From assembly GCA_964030475.1 (NCBI GenBank), contig CAXIPT010000004.1, positions 5,713,009 through 5,777,008 of the forward strand: a stretch of DNA of 64,000 nt, in the 5' to 3' direction. The notes beneath the pieces were generated by a model that was given only the letters and a program-made list of their open reading frames with translations, ran no database searches and was not told where the DNA came from. The position numbers were made by a program, and so were the translations under genes. This document shows, piece after piece, positions 10,043 to 21,025 of this stretch; positions within the stretch are counted from its first letter, which is position 1; every line of letters starts with the position of its first letter. This stretch comes from Tethya wilhelma (Eukaryota; Porifera; Demospongiae; Tethyida; Tethyidae).

Positions 10043-10282
10043 TTTAGTGATTTTCTGCTTCACAAACGAAAATAGGTGAATCTTCAAATTAAGCAACTTT
10101 TTGCCCACAATCAATCTTTGCAACTCCTAGCCGTTGGCCGCTGGAACTTGATTGGCCCGATGAAAACATGACTTTTTAAATACACGGCACTAGGCACTAG
10201 CGTGAGAACTAGATGACGTGTGTTCTCTGAGTTGATCGGGGATATTTTTTGACTATTTATAGCACATGCACATGTACATGTT

Positions 10283-10605
10283 TTGCACGTGCAAGGTTGG
10301 TTATCTTAATAAGAATATACGGTAGTAAGGAACCTTCTCGAAGTCCATGCCACATAACAAGTAGGCTGTCCATGCTACATGTGAAGTATACATTGTGTTA
10401 CATGTGCCCCAGTACACTGCTGTACACTGGCTCTTATGGCACTAAATGGTTGTTCTCTACATTTCTAAAGATCATATTCATATCTCTTGGCAAAGCCCGT
10501 CAAATGCTCTCCATCCTTCTGACGGCAACTGTCTCATGTGTGACCCAACAACCACTCATGAATATTCATTCAATAGCTCTGTTTGGCTTCATGCATTTTT
10601 ATTCA
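10283..10605 (-). promoter_or_regulatory. Upstream region shared by loci 1-3 (copy 2)
   Basis: Second copy of the block described at 5848-6165, here upstream of the MG start exon. It differs by small changes, such as an extra ATTC near 10566. Confidence 0.5.
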
Positions 10606-11249
10606 TATATATTTTTATGCATCATTGTGAAACTGTATGTGTGCAAGTAGAAGTTGCTTCACATGTGAAATTGAAAATTGAAAAATTAAACTAGGTTGAT
10701 AGCTAGCTTTCTTTGTGTAAGAACTTTTTTTCACATTTGGATAATTAGATCTGCATGTAGTGACGTTGACTTCCTGTCTGGTTTTTTATTACGTAATAAT
10801 TACGTTAGCATGCTTGCTTAATTTAGAACTAATTTTCCCAGGGGATCTCCCCTCTATTATGATCGTTAACTCTGATTACAATTATATGGGCGTGAGTATT
10901 GTTTATCCATGCAATTTGATAACAGTGTTGATTCCTGGGATCGTGATAATCAGTGTATAGATGTGTGCTTGTCTCTGTAAATGAATTGAATTGAACTTAA
11001 GTGATAATTTTATCGATCCATACAGGGCTTTAGTTTTGTAGTTTACATACATTTGTTTGTACAATTGTCTAATGCACTCATCTACAATGTCATACAAATG
11101 GATGTTGTGTTGTGTAGAAAGTTCTGTTCTTTGTCATTATGCTTCTTCAAATTCAGGTTGATTGCTCACTTGTGAAGCCTGTCCTTGTTGCATGGTTGTG
11201 ACTTAACACAGATCTCGAAGGCACACATGTAAGTTTTGTTGTTTTGTAG

Positions 11250-11303
<54 letters not shown>

Positions 11304-11724
11304 ATTTGAATGGAATGAGGTATAAGATTGCAATGTCTGCATTTCAGCTTATATTCTAAGTTCATTACAATAGAAAAAAGTCTTCACACTATATAGAGTT
11401 CTTTGTCAAGCAAAAATTTGTTTTATGTGTACTATTCTACTTACCATAAGTCCACCTCAAAGGGATGCAACAAACATTCATAGCTACTTGTGGTCAAATG
11501 AGTCCAGTATCCATTCACCTGCAATAGTATGATTAAGAAGTACATGACATTGTATTGAATAGAATTGAACTATCTTATTGTTCTCATCCTGCTCCAAATC
11601 CAGGTTCAAAGGTCACTTCTGAAGTGTGATTGTCTATTTGGGAGTTAATGACTATAGTTATATAGACTGTTGTTCTCAACTGATTCACCAAGGTATGTAA
11701 CTCTCTTACTGCCTTGTCCCCTTC

Positions 11725-11765
<41 letters not shown>

Positions 11766-12134
11766 TTTTATTTTGCTGAACTTGCAGCTAGGCCTCTGAT
11801 AACATTTCGGTCATGTGACCACAATCCACACTGTGTTTGTATGCCTGTGATTGGTGTCTATGGAAAAAATAACTACGTAGGTATAGCCAAGAGTCCACTC
11901 TTGGTATAGCTACAAGCATTGCCTCAAAACCATATCATTAACTTCATTTTGAATAATTATAGTGAACAGTAATTATTAATTTGACAAAGAATACATGTAT
12001 AATAATATTTATGTTGTGAACCATCTTTGTGTATACATTAATTGGAATAAAAATATTTAGTTCTCGTATTATAGTGCAGAATAAAGTCTCTATGTATGCT
12101 ATATACAATTTATTTGCTCTCAGTGACGTAGCTG
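10606..12134. other. Spacer between loci 2 and 3 with exon relics and GT repeats
   Basis: No intact gene. It holds GT microsatellites at about 11252-11300 and 11727-11762, and a minus-strand exon-like segment at 11445-11518 described separately. Confidence 0.45.
11445..11518 (-). pseudogene. Exon relic, best of two or three degenerate copies
   Basis: Minus-strand segment between acceptor CTATTGCAG and donor GTAAGT, open in one frame (VNGYWTHLTTSSYECLL, then HPFEVDLW). A diverged copy around 12296-12398 has the same boundaries but an in-frame TGA and insertions; a third weak trace lies near 12730-12830. A companion short exon (VTFHPEVWSKM in the copy near 12500, frame-broken near 11600) sits upstream of the first two. 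They look like leftovers of a duplicated gene of unknown type. Confidence 0.35.
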
Positions 12135-12188
12135 CTAAGATATAGTACACCAACTTGAACAGTCACAGCAACGCGGACACCAATCATT
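12135..12188 (-). pseudogene. Decayed fourth terminal exon of locus 3, ends CTIS
   Basis: In the array frame this reads NDWCPRCCDCSSWCTIS and stop, clearly related to terminal exon 3. The acceptor AG present at exon 3 (ATACAGGATGATT) is replaced here (ATACCAATGATT), so it probably cannot be spliced. CTIS would still be a CaaX box of the farnesyl type. Confidence 0.4.
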
Positions 12189-12522
12189 GGTATGGGATAA
12201 AGAATGTAAAATTAACAATCTACTAAATCTATTTCTCACAACAAAAATCTTCACACTAGACACTTTGTCAAACTTTGCTGTGTACTACACTACATACCAT
12301 ATGTCCACCTCAAAAGGCTGAAATAATATTCATACCTACTTGTGGTCAAATAGCTATAGGTGCTCAGTGATAGAGCTGGTATCCAGTCACCTGCAGTAGC
12401 TGATTCAGTAAGAAGTGCATCAACTCATTCTGTTTGTATATGTGATGTTTTAGAAATGAAATACCTATATAGTTTGGTTACCTCATCTTGCTCCAAACTT
12501 CAGGGTGAAAGGTCACTTCTGA

Positions 12523-12526
<4 letters not shown>

Positions 12527-12574
<48 letters not shown>
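12527..12574. repeat. GT microsatellite
   Basis: Uninterrupted (GT)n. A short GATT run follows at about 12634-12660. Confidence 0.9.
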
Positions 12575-12578
<4 letters not shown>

Positions 12579-12628
12579 AGCATTGTATATAACCATTTAA
12601 TCATTGCTTTCAGTATTTTTGAGCATGC

Positions 12629-12662
<34 letters not shown>

Positions 12663-13133
12663 CCAAAAGTGTGAAGACTGGACTTGTTCCCAAAATTAAT
12701 GTACAATCTGTTGTTGAGTACAGCTACATACCACAGACACAGTCTGCACCTCTAACAGACCTTTGTTCTCCAACCAATATTCATAGCTAGCTGTCATACC
12801 TTGTGGCAAAGATATAGCCTTGGTACATCTAAGGGTAGTATTATGATATAATCATGTTGTAAATTCTTGTTTTAGATGTATGTAGCAAAGACACCCCTTT
12901 CTCTGCTTATCAGTTCATGTATGCGCTTCAGCTTGCATCGCTCATAACTGTTTGAATAATTCGTATAATGCTTTCTTGCAGCTCATGTATATAGTTAAAA
13001 ATCAATAAAATACAAGTAAAGAAAGTTATTACATTAAAACATCATTTTGTTAGAATATGTAAGCTGAAGTAAAAAAAAATATTTTAGCATGCACATAGTT
13101 ATAGAATGGCTCCTCTGTCTGAATGGCTAGCTA

Positions 13134-13208
13134 TTAAAGAATAGTACAGCAGCTACTACAGCATTCACAGCAACGTGGTGGGCACCCACATTCATCACAA
13201 CAATCATC
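13134..13208 (-). CDS. Locus 3 terminal exon 3, ends CTIL
   Basis: Acceptor TTATATACAG, 24 codons and TAA. It is almost only the second Cys cluster of exon 2: DDCCDECGCPPRCCECC, ending SSCCTIL. 27 aa with MPN. Confidence 0.55.
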   Translation of the reverse strand, partial: DDCCDECGCPPRCCECCSSCCTIL

Positions 13209-14790
13209 CTGTATATAAGATTGTCAACAAACATCATTAGATCAACAACAATATTTATAGTAATCAATAATAAGAGTATGCAAAATTATTGTACAACTGA
13301 ACAATGAAAAAAAATTGCTTTAAAATCTGCTAAAATTGTATAAGTGTGTATATACACATGTGAAAAGCCTGATTAAAGTGAAAACTTGTGAAAAATGTTG
13401 TGCATTCTGCATTTGTCACTGCCAATATATAATTATGTTGCTAAGGCTTTTCAAGCTGGGTGTCCTATAGGATGCTGCAGCATGGTGGACATCCACAGTT
13501 GTCGTCACAGCATTCTTGCTTTATATACTTGCAGACACACTGTCCATTAGATTGTCCACATAGAAGGCACTTCTCCTGTATATAGTTTGTTGGGTTGAAC
13601 CATGTTTGTTGTTTTTTTGTTTGTTTAATTTTTTTATTTTGCTAAAATTGGGTTAAACTTGTACACTATATGTATTATATAAGCAGATACATGTAGAATC
13701 ATTTTGCTGACAAGTCGTGCTCTAAATTATGCGTGAAATCAGCATGCATAGACCAGACATTTTAGCAAGCATGTATAACAGTTCAAAATTTCACTGTGAC
13801 AATTTTTTTGCCAATTGCATGTAAGAAGAACAGAAACAAGCAAAAAAATCATGAAAAAGAAATTAGCACCATAGCTCAATTGAAGTACATGATTGCATGC
13901 ATTGCACAAACTAAGTCATAAAATTTGCTACAAAAGTATTATTACACTATCTAAAATACGTGGTAATGTCATTGTTGCCTTTTTTTTTATACACACATAA
14001 AGGTCTACAAGATGGTGCACCAACGTGGGTCTTTTCCTTTGTTGTCACCATTACTTTGTACTAATATGCAGATACAGGCTTGAGAGGAGTGTTTGCAGAT
14101 GGGGCACTCTCCCTGCAGATTTCAATCAAATTGCGGCATGCATTTGCAAATTCTTCACCATGTAAGTATGCATGCACAGCTAAATTTTAATGTTGATACT
14201 ATGTGGCTATAGTATCGGTCATCTGTATAGGCACTTGAATATATAATATATCTATGTGTACCACCCCTAGCTCTCAATGATAGGCACCTAAGTGGTTCGG
14301 CCTTTGGCCAATTTACTAGACATTTGCTTGAGCAGGCTTTTGAGAGGTCTTTTAGGTTAGGGTTTGTTTGTACAGCTAACTCGGACCCTTTGAATTTGCA
14401 TGTACTTCAATTGAGCAGAGTATATGCACAACAGGACAAATCTGTACACTTACGTTTGGCATGTTTGTTTCTTTCTGTCGCTATGTTAGGTCAACAAAAA
14501 TAATTCTGTGTAAAAAAAGGTAGGGATATCAATCAAACATTGTAGATCAACAGAAGGTAAAAATTATATGCTGCTAAATATTTTTACCCTCTGCTCGAGA
14601 GGAGCAATCAATTACATGCACACTACATGCCTTTGAAAGTGTACATAATTTTGCAAAATCTTACCTCTTGTTGAAGGCTTTGTTTTTGCTGCTTTTTAGC
14701 AATCAACTTGTCTGTCTTTGTCGCTGGATACCTCTTTGTGATCACCCAAGAATCCTTCGCTTCCAAAGGTTTCTTTCGGAACCTATCCCA
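13134..14790 (-). CDS. Locus 3: MPN start exon with Cys-rich CaaX-ending terminal exons
   Basis: An untranslated first exon ends at 14665 (donor GTAAGA). Exon 2 spans 14505-14454 behind acceptor TTTTTTTACACAG and contributes ATG CCA AAC before donor GTAAGT. Three alternative terminal exons follow in phase 0, each with its own stop: 14112-14005, 13575-13465 and 13208-13134. Predicted proteins are 38, 39 and 27 aa, rich in Cys (5, 11 and 11 in the exon parts), and all end in a Cys-aliphatic-aliphatic-X box (CTIL, CSIL, CTIL). A terminal Leu at X is the class preferred by geranylgeranyltransferase I, so prenylated membrane-bound mini-proteins are inferred. CxxC pairs suggest metal binding in the first two. 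A fourth, decayed exon lies at 12188-12135. Not recognised as a known family. Confidence 0.58.
13465..13575 (-). CDS. Locus 3 terminal exon 2, ends CSIL
   Basis: Acceptor CTATATACAG, 36 codons and TAG. It begins EKCLLCGQSNGQCVC, parallel to exon 1 (CPIC...ACIC), followed by a second Cys cluster (CCDDNCGCPPCCSIL). 39 aa with MPN. Eleven Cys in 36 residues. Confidence 0.58.
   Translation of the reverse strand, partial: EKCLLCGQSNGQCVCKYIKQECCDDNCGCPPCCSIL
14005..14112 (-). CDS. Locus 3 terminal exon 1, ends CTIL
   Basis: Acceptor AATCTGCAG, 35 codons and TAG. It begins GECPICKHSSQACIC, with two CxxC/CxC clusters, then a hydrophilic linker and DPRWCTIL at the C-terminus. 38 aa with MPN. Confidence 0.58.
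   Translation of the reverse strand, partial: GECPICKHSSQACICILVQSNGDNKGKDPRWCTIL
14454..14505 (-). CDS. Locus 3 exon 2 with start codon (Met-Pro-Asn)
   Basis: Strong polypyrimidine acceptor at 14506-14508, short 5' UTR, then ATG CCA AAC (14462-14454) and donor GTAAGT. Phase 0 matches all the terminal exons. Confidence 0.55.
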
Positions 14791-15190
14791 TTTTATACGA
14801 ACCCTCTCACCTAACTTCCTACGACAAAAACTTGCTAGCCTGTCACTTTCTCATCACAATTCATGGTCACGTTCACCAATCACACCATTGCCGGGGATTA
14901 TGGTGACGTACTCTTCTAAAGCTCTCATCTCATTGGCTAGAGTGTGTAGCACGTGCTTCCGTTGGGTGGCTTTTATGCAAACTGTGCAACATGGATCTGT
15001 TGAGGGGTAGGACAGTGGTTGGGACCATGCTACATGTGAAGTATACATTGTGTTAGATGTGCCCTAGTACACTGCTGTATACTGGCTCTTATGGCACTAA
15101 ATGGTTGTTCTCTACATTCTGTAAAGCCCGTCAAATGCTCCATCCTTCTGACGGCAACTGTCTCATGTGTGACCCAACAACCACTCATGA
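14665..15190 (-). promoter_or_regulatory. Promoter and 5' UTR exon of locus 3
   Basis: TATAAAA on the minus strand at 14797-14791, with CCAAT-type motifs around 14875-14888 and 14934. An ATG-free exon ends at 14665. Upstream, 14948-15190 is the third copy of the region shared by loci 1-3 (here lacking part of the middle). This is the only one of the three with a clear TATA box. Confidence 0.5.
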
Positions 15191-16981
15191 ATAATAATAG
15201 ATGCATCAGCTAGGTGGCTTCATTTTATCTGTGAAAAATAACAGTAATAGCTTTGTGTTAGTGTTAGTGTGTGTGTCAGTGAGTATAAGTGTTACCAGTA
15301 GAAGATAAACTGGTTTTTTGATAGACTTTATTGTGATTTAGTAATCTGGAAGTTCTCGAGTATTTGTTAATTTGCTCCTTGTTATTGCAGGTACGCGCAA
15401 GTATGATATCCTATGATGTAATTGTTTATACATCTCGCCACTAACGGGACGAACCCGGGGCTTGTCCCGTTTCCACATGCAACCAGCCATGTATGACCAA
15501 CTTATGAATATTGATACTCTACTTTGTGTGGGCCCTTGATTATGTGCCCATGATTGATTTGCTTGATGAATTGAAACTATGTAGTTCAAAGCATTGACTA
15601 ACTTTTGTTTACAAACTACCTTTTTGTTTTGCTTACAGATCATATTAATAATGATACAAGTAAATCAGTATGTGTTATGGTGTGTCTTCTTGAAGGCACT
15701 GTACACTAGTTGGTATGAACATGTATAGATTTTTATTCTACACAGTTGTGAGTGTATCCAAGGCTTGAAAGGTCATGCTTATGTATTGAAAAATACTTGT
15801 ACCATTGCTATTAGCTCAAAAAGCTCTTAAAAGTCCACTTTCCGTAATATGAAGTTGGGATTTACGTGTATGATTAAAATTATGCAATCTGAATAACTAT
15901 GAAATTTATATTATCTGTATAGCTCAAATACTTTTAAGGCAAAATTTTTGGATCACACTTTTGAATCAGATTCAAAGTCCACTTGTTTGCTTAGTAGAAT
16001 GGTCATGGTATACACTTATTCTATACCGAAGGCCCAATTTGTTGTGTGTAAACAAACTGTGGGCAATCCCTTGTATGAGAATCTTAACTTTTTGCTTTGA
16101 GTATCACATTTTGAACTGTTGACCATTACCAACTCATTTTTAAGTGTAAGTGCAATGCCAATTGTTGTATATGTCAATGTCTACCACTACCAACTGTACT
16201 AAGCCTTCATTCACAGGTTGTGATTGCTTCTGTTATCATATTTTCTTTAGAAATCCATTTCCATCTCAGAAACAAAATTTATTATACATGAAGACAATAG
16301 TAGCTAAAAGGTAATCTAGAGAGATACAGGTAATTAATAACTATATAGTTAATATGTAAAAGTGTATTTTTGTAATAAAATTAACAATTGAGAATTAAGT
16401 AAGTAAGTTATTGTGATGAATAGTCGATAGGCGAGAGATAGAATAGTACTGATCGAATATCTTTAAGATTCAAACTCAAAAAAATTCAAAAGCCCAATTT
16501 AAATGAATTCAAAAAGACTGTAATAATATTATAGCAGGTTATATTTGTGCCATCCTACATGTATTTATGTATAAACAAACTGTGGGCAATCTCTTGTGTG
16601 AGAATTTTATTGCTCTGCTTAAAATAGCACATTTTGAAATGATTACCATTACCAATTAACTCATTGTTGTAGGTTGCATTGTATATGTTAATATCTATCA
16701 TTACCAACTGTTTATAGCTTTTATGTAGTCGCTGAACTCACTCACATTTCATTCTAATGTCCATTTCCATTTTCAAGTTCTAATAATTAGCTGCATATAA
16801 AATGCATCTGTCTCTATTAGACTATATACGTACTACAAAAAAGATACAATGTCATACTACATAAACTAATTATTTTGACCACAATATTATATTATAATAT
16901 GAATTAAGCAAGTGAGTTATGATGTCAGACGAAGAGTCTATTTCAATCATGATGAAAGTTGTTAAAAAAGCATTCAAATTG
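15191..16981. other. Spacer downstream of the NLR gene
   Basis: No convincing gene; the 101-codon minus frame at 15338-15643 has no splice or domain support. A small perfect hairpin (ACGGGAC stem) sits near 15443-15469. Two diverged copies of a repeat at about 16040-16260 and 16560-16790 share AACAAACTGTGGGCAATC and ATTACCAA blocks; a third trace is at 22370-22500. Confidence 0.45.
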
Positions 16982-19900
16982 TTAAATTTTTGGCTGTACA
17001 AAGTATATAGGCCTTGGTTTTGCTAAAGCTATTTTTTGTATCACGTCTTTGTCCAGAAGTAACTCAGCCTTGTTCACTGTGAGCAAGCTGTGATTATGAG
17101 TAATAATGTAGCCACCTGTAAAGTGGCTAAGGTCATATTCCTGTATTAAGGGCGTATTAGATACAACCCTATCAAGTAAACAGGATCTGTTAGCACTATC
17201 GTCAAATGAAGGATGATCACGAGTACTAAGTAGATTAAGGGGACATTTTTGAATGCCAACTCCGTAAACTCCTTTGCTTGTGTCAAGGTGAAGGTTAATT
17301 CCATAGCCACTACAGGGTACACTGGATACATAGGGAGGTGTATACATCTTGTGTATGGATTCGTTGTAGCCAAATGATATTCTATCCTCATATTTTGGCT
17401 CATATTTAGGATTCCAGTTTGAGTTGTAAACTGAATTAGCTAAAGCAATAGCACCTTCATCTTCAAGAAGAATGCCTCTAAGATTCAAGAATTGAATGGC
17501 AGAATTGTTCTCTAGCATTTTAGCAAATGCAATAGTGCCTTTGTCACCAATTCGGTTTGACTCAATATCTAAGGATTTTAGTACTGTATTACGTTCTAGT
17601 GCTTTAGCTACTGCAGTAGCACCTATTTCACTGGCTGAGTTGTACTTCAGATCTAGCCTCTCAAGTGTTGAGTTGAATTTTAGTCCTTCAGCTAGAAGCA
17701 CAATATCTTGACTGTGAAGATCACAATATGCTAATTTAAGATTAACTAAAGTTTGGTTTCTGAGTAACAAGCGTCGTAATGGATCGGCATGCACACTTGC
17801 TCCTGTATTTGATATAAAACTTTCACCAATTCTGACAGAATCCACTGATCGTTCCTGATTTTCAGATTGTATCCTTATACCAACTGATGTAACATTTTTT
17901 GTCTCTGAGTCACCTATGTTATGATTTTTACAAACTGCTGATAGAGAAAGAAACTGTAGTATTGAATTTGATACCAGAGACTCTGCTAGTTCTCCAATGT
18001 CTGAAGTACGATTTGCTAGCTTACAGCAACTAATGTCAAGTGCTGTAATGGAAATATTTGCTCTCAATAATGTTGTAAGTCTGGCTATACACGATGCATC
18101 TAATGTTGAATGTCTCATGTAAAGCTCTTGAAGTGACGACATTGTATTTCGAGAAATACCATCAATAATGTGACAAACAGCAATAGGTAGGGCAACTTTT
18201 TGCTTATTAAAATGTTCTTTCCTGGAGCCAGATCCTATTCTTTCTTCATCTATATCTGCATTGATTTTCAAGTATTTTAAATTGTAGTTTGATGACGCTA
18301 ACAAGTCAGTTAAAGCTATGCAGTCTGCCTCACTAAGATCTCTCAGCGTTGGAAGTGACAATGAAGTAAGAGAATTAGGAAGGCAGTTAAGAAGTTCAGA
18401 AAGTCCACTATTGTTTGTACCCACACTCTCAGTTGAATTTTTTTGGTCTACATTATTGTAATTCCATGATGTGAAATGTGCCTCCTCAAGTTTAGGAAAT
18501 AAATGCATATATTTTGCAAGCTGATTACAGTTCACAAAAGTAGATACGAGTTTTATCAAACCGCTCAGCAAACTTTGATCTTGCAGTTTATCCAAGTGAT
18601 GCATCAATAATCCTTCCAGAAAAAGCTCGAACTCTCTTTGTCCTTTCAACCTAATTTCCCATTTAGAATCAGAAAAGAGAATGCAGTAGCCAAGTACATA
18701 AAAATTCAGCACTGATAGTCTAATACGTTGTGAATGATAACTCGGTGATATGGGATGGTAAAACCTTTTGTACCTACCAGGATGATAGGAATTTTCAGTA
18801 GAAAAAAATATATTCTCACAGAATCCGAATATGTTAGACAAAACTGAAGGAGCATGTATTTCAAAGCACAAATGGAGTTCTGGTAAAGATATAGACCACG
18901 TAGTAGATTGTTTACTCCCTACTAAAGCTTTGCAAACTGGTGATTGAAGGCTTTTACCACAAAGTCCAGCTAAAAATTTTAGGATAGGGGGCACATTTAA
19001 TTTATCATGAGCTAAATGCATTAATTTTATCAATTGCTCTTCTTCACTTAGTGTAGAAAGATGATATGCTGCTAGGAACTCCTGGATGGTGAGATGAAGA
19101 AAGTTATGCGAAATTGAAGCTCCTTTGTCAATATATAGTTCAGAAACAGACTGCATTAGGCCTAGAGAATCAAAATCTTGGGGAAGATCTGAAAAAATAA
19201 TCTGCTTTACTGATTCGATAATCCCATCATATGCTAACTGGCATACTTGGTGAAACCTAGTTAAAACAGGCTGGGGGAGGTCACTGAAGTCATTGATGTG
19301 AACATCTTTAAATTCCTGTTTATCTTTTAGGTAGCGAAGGAGCAATGTTTTGACCAGCGATGTATAAAGCTGAGTCATGGTTTTAGGGACTACTACGGAA
19401 TTCGATTTGCACATTTGATACACATGTGTGACTATAGCACTGTTCAATGGGACATACATTATGCTGTAAATGTATGGGTAAAGCTCAAGATATTTGTGAA
19501 AATCTTGAACTTGTGAGGTACTTCGATTAAAATGAGCTTCAATGTAGTGATTTATTTCTGCCTTTCCAAATCCTAATACTTCGATTCTTCGTGATGACTC
19601 ACCTTTACAACACCGCCGAAGCTGGTAACGTACAACTACGTGTGGACGGGTTGTCAGCATCACTGTAGCATTAGGAAGGATTGATCCTTCGAAAAGCTCA
19701 AAAAACAATGAATTAGTATCCATCAAAGAGAAAGGTGCTTCATCGAATCCTTCCAAAATGAACAACACACCCTGTCCTTGTGTTCGTACAATTTGCTTTG
19801 TAATTTGCTGTTGCATTTCAGGCTCGCTAGAATAACGGAACATATCAGATAGGCATTTGACATTTTGGACCCATGAGTCACGGAATCGAAGCATTATTAC

Positions 19901-21025
19901 AAGAAAGTACTCTTGAAAAAGCTCACCATTTCCCCATTTATGGCAGATTTCCCATGACATAGTGGATTTACCAATTCCAGGAGCTCCTTCCACAAGAAGT
20001 CTTCTGATCGGATACTTCTTCCCCATGATAATGTTAGGTTTCAGCAGCTCACTAAATTCAATAGGAGCTTTGGACTCCAAGATATCGTCAATAGACCCAT
20101 GGATTGTTGCCTCGCGAAACTTTGTCAAGTCAACACAGTGACTTTCATTGGATTCAATCACTGCTAACCTGATGTACTCCTTTGCTTCTATTTCAGGCCA
20201 CTTACCAGTGCGTACCTTTGTAGACGTAAAGTAAGATCGAAGGTAGTAGGCATAGTGTTCAATAGCAGGTGCAGATAGGTCTGGTGGCATTAGCTCCACT
20301 GTTAAGTGTTTTTGATAAGCTTCTTGACTTTGATCTTGTATTCTGTGACAATCTATGAAGTATTTTAAGTAATTTATTTAAATCCAATAAAAATTTATAA
20401 TTTTAGTTATAATTATCCTATGAAAAGTCTATATACCTTTGATAGCTTTCTTTAATTCTTCAGCGACAAGTGCTAGTCCAACTATCTTGCTTCTGAGAGC
20501 TTTAACCAAATCCTGAAGTGTGGCATACTTACCATGCTGTGTTTGTGGGTTCCATTGTACCCACATGCTGAGCATCTCAGTTAGCCAGCTGTTTGGAGCA
20601 TTCATGAAGAGCTTTGGTTTTGAAGCAATCACGTCTAGTTCGCTATTAGAAAATCCTAACCCAAATCCAATTTCCTTCCATTTTGCTGCATGGTTGGCTA
20701 ACTGTTCAAGCAAAACAGGTATGTCAGTTTCTATAATAGTTTCGGAGGGACTTTTGTTTGGCTGAGTTGTTGGAGAAATTTTGGTGGACTTTGGCTCAGA
20801 TGTATGCGAAATATCAGTATCACTATAACTGCGAGCATGTTTATGGATTTTTTTGGACTCTTTCTCTGTGTTAGACTTACCACCATGAGAACTTATGCCC
20901 TGATGCTTTGCTTCATTTTGATTGTTATCAATACTCAGTCTGATAGTTTCACTTGACTTACTCATACAATGATCCAATTTTAAGCTCACTGAGTTAAGAT
21001 CAAGATCAGAATCAGAATTTGACAT
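16982..21025 (-). CDS. NLR-type innate immune receptor (Death-NACHT-LRR)
   Basis: Two exons: 21025-20437 and 20352-16982, with an 84-bp phase-1 intron (GTATAT...CATAG); 1319 aa. Residues 1-100 are low-complexity and charged. A Death-fold domain follows at about 101-190 (WKEIGFGLGF, ELDVI, NSWLTEML, ATLQDLVKAL, IVGLA). The NACHT domain has its P-loop at about 319-326 (GAPGIGKS), Walker B at about 391-402 (GVLFILEGFDEA) and sensor MLTTRPH. A helical region leads to ribonuclease-inhibitor-type LRRs roughly at 860-1175 (LERLDLKYN, LKSLDIESN). Such proteins are cytosolic sensors that oligomerise on ligand binding and recruit Death-domain adaptors. The last 140 or so residues leave the LRR pattern (Tyr/Ser/Pro-rich, with GVYGVGIQKC) and are unrecognised. 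The reading frame is intact throughout. The ATG at 21025 is the first in frame. Confidence 0.92.

Noticed and set aside
15338..15643. 101-codon minus-strand frame
   Set aside because: No acceptor, donor, domain or composition signal; probably chance.
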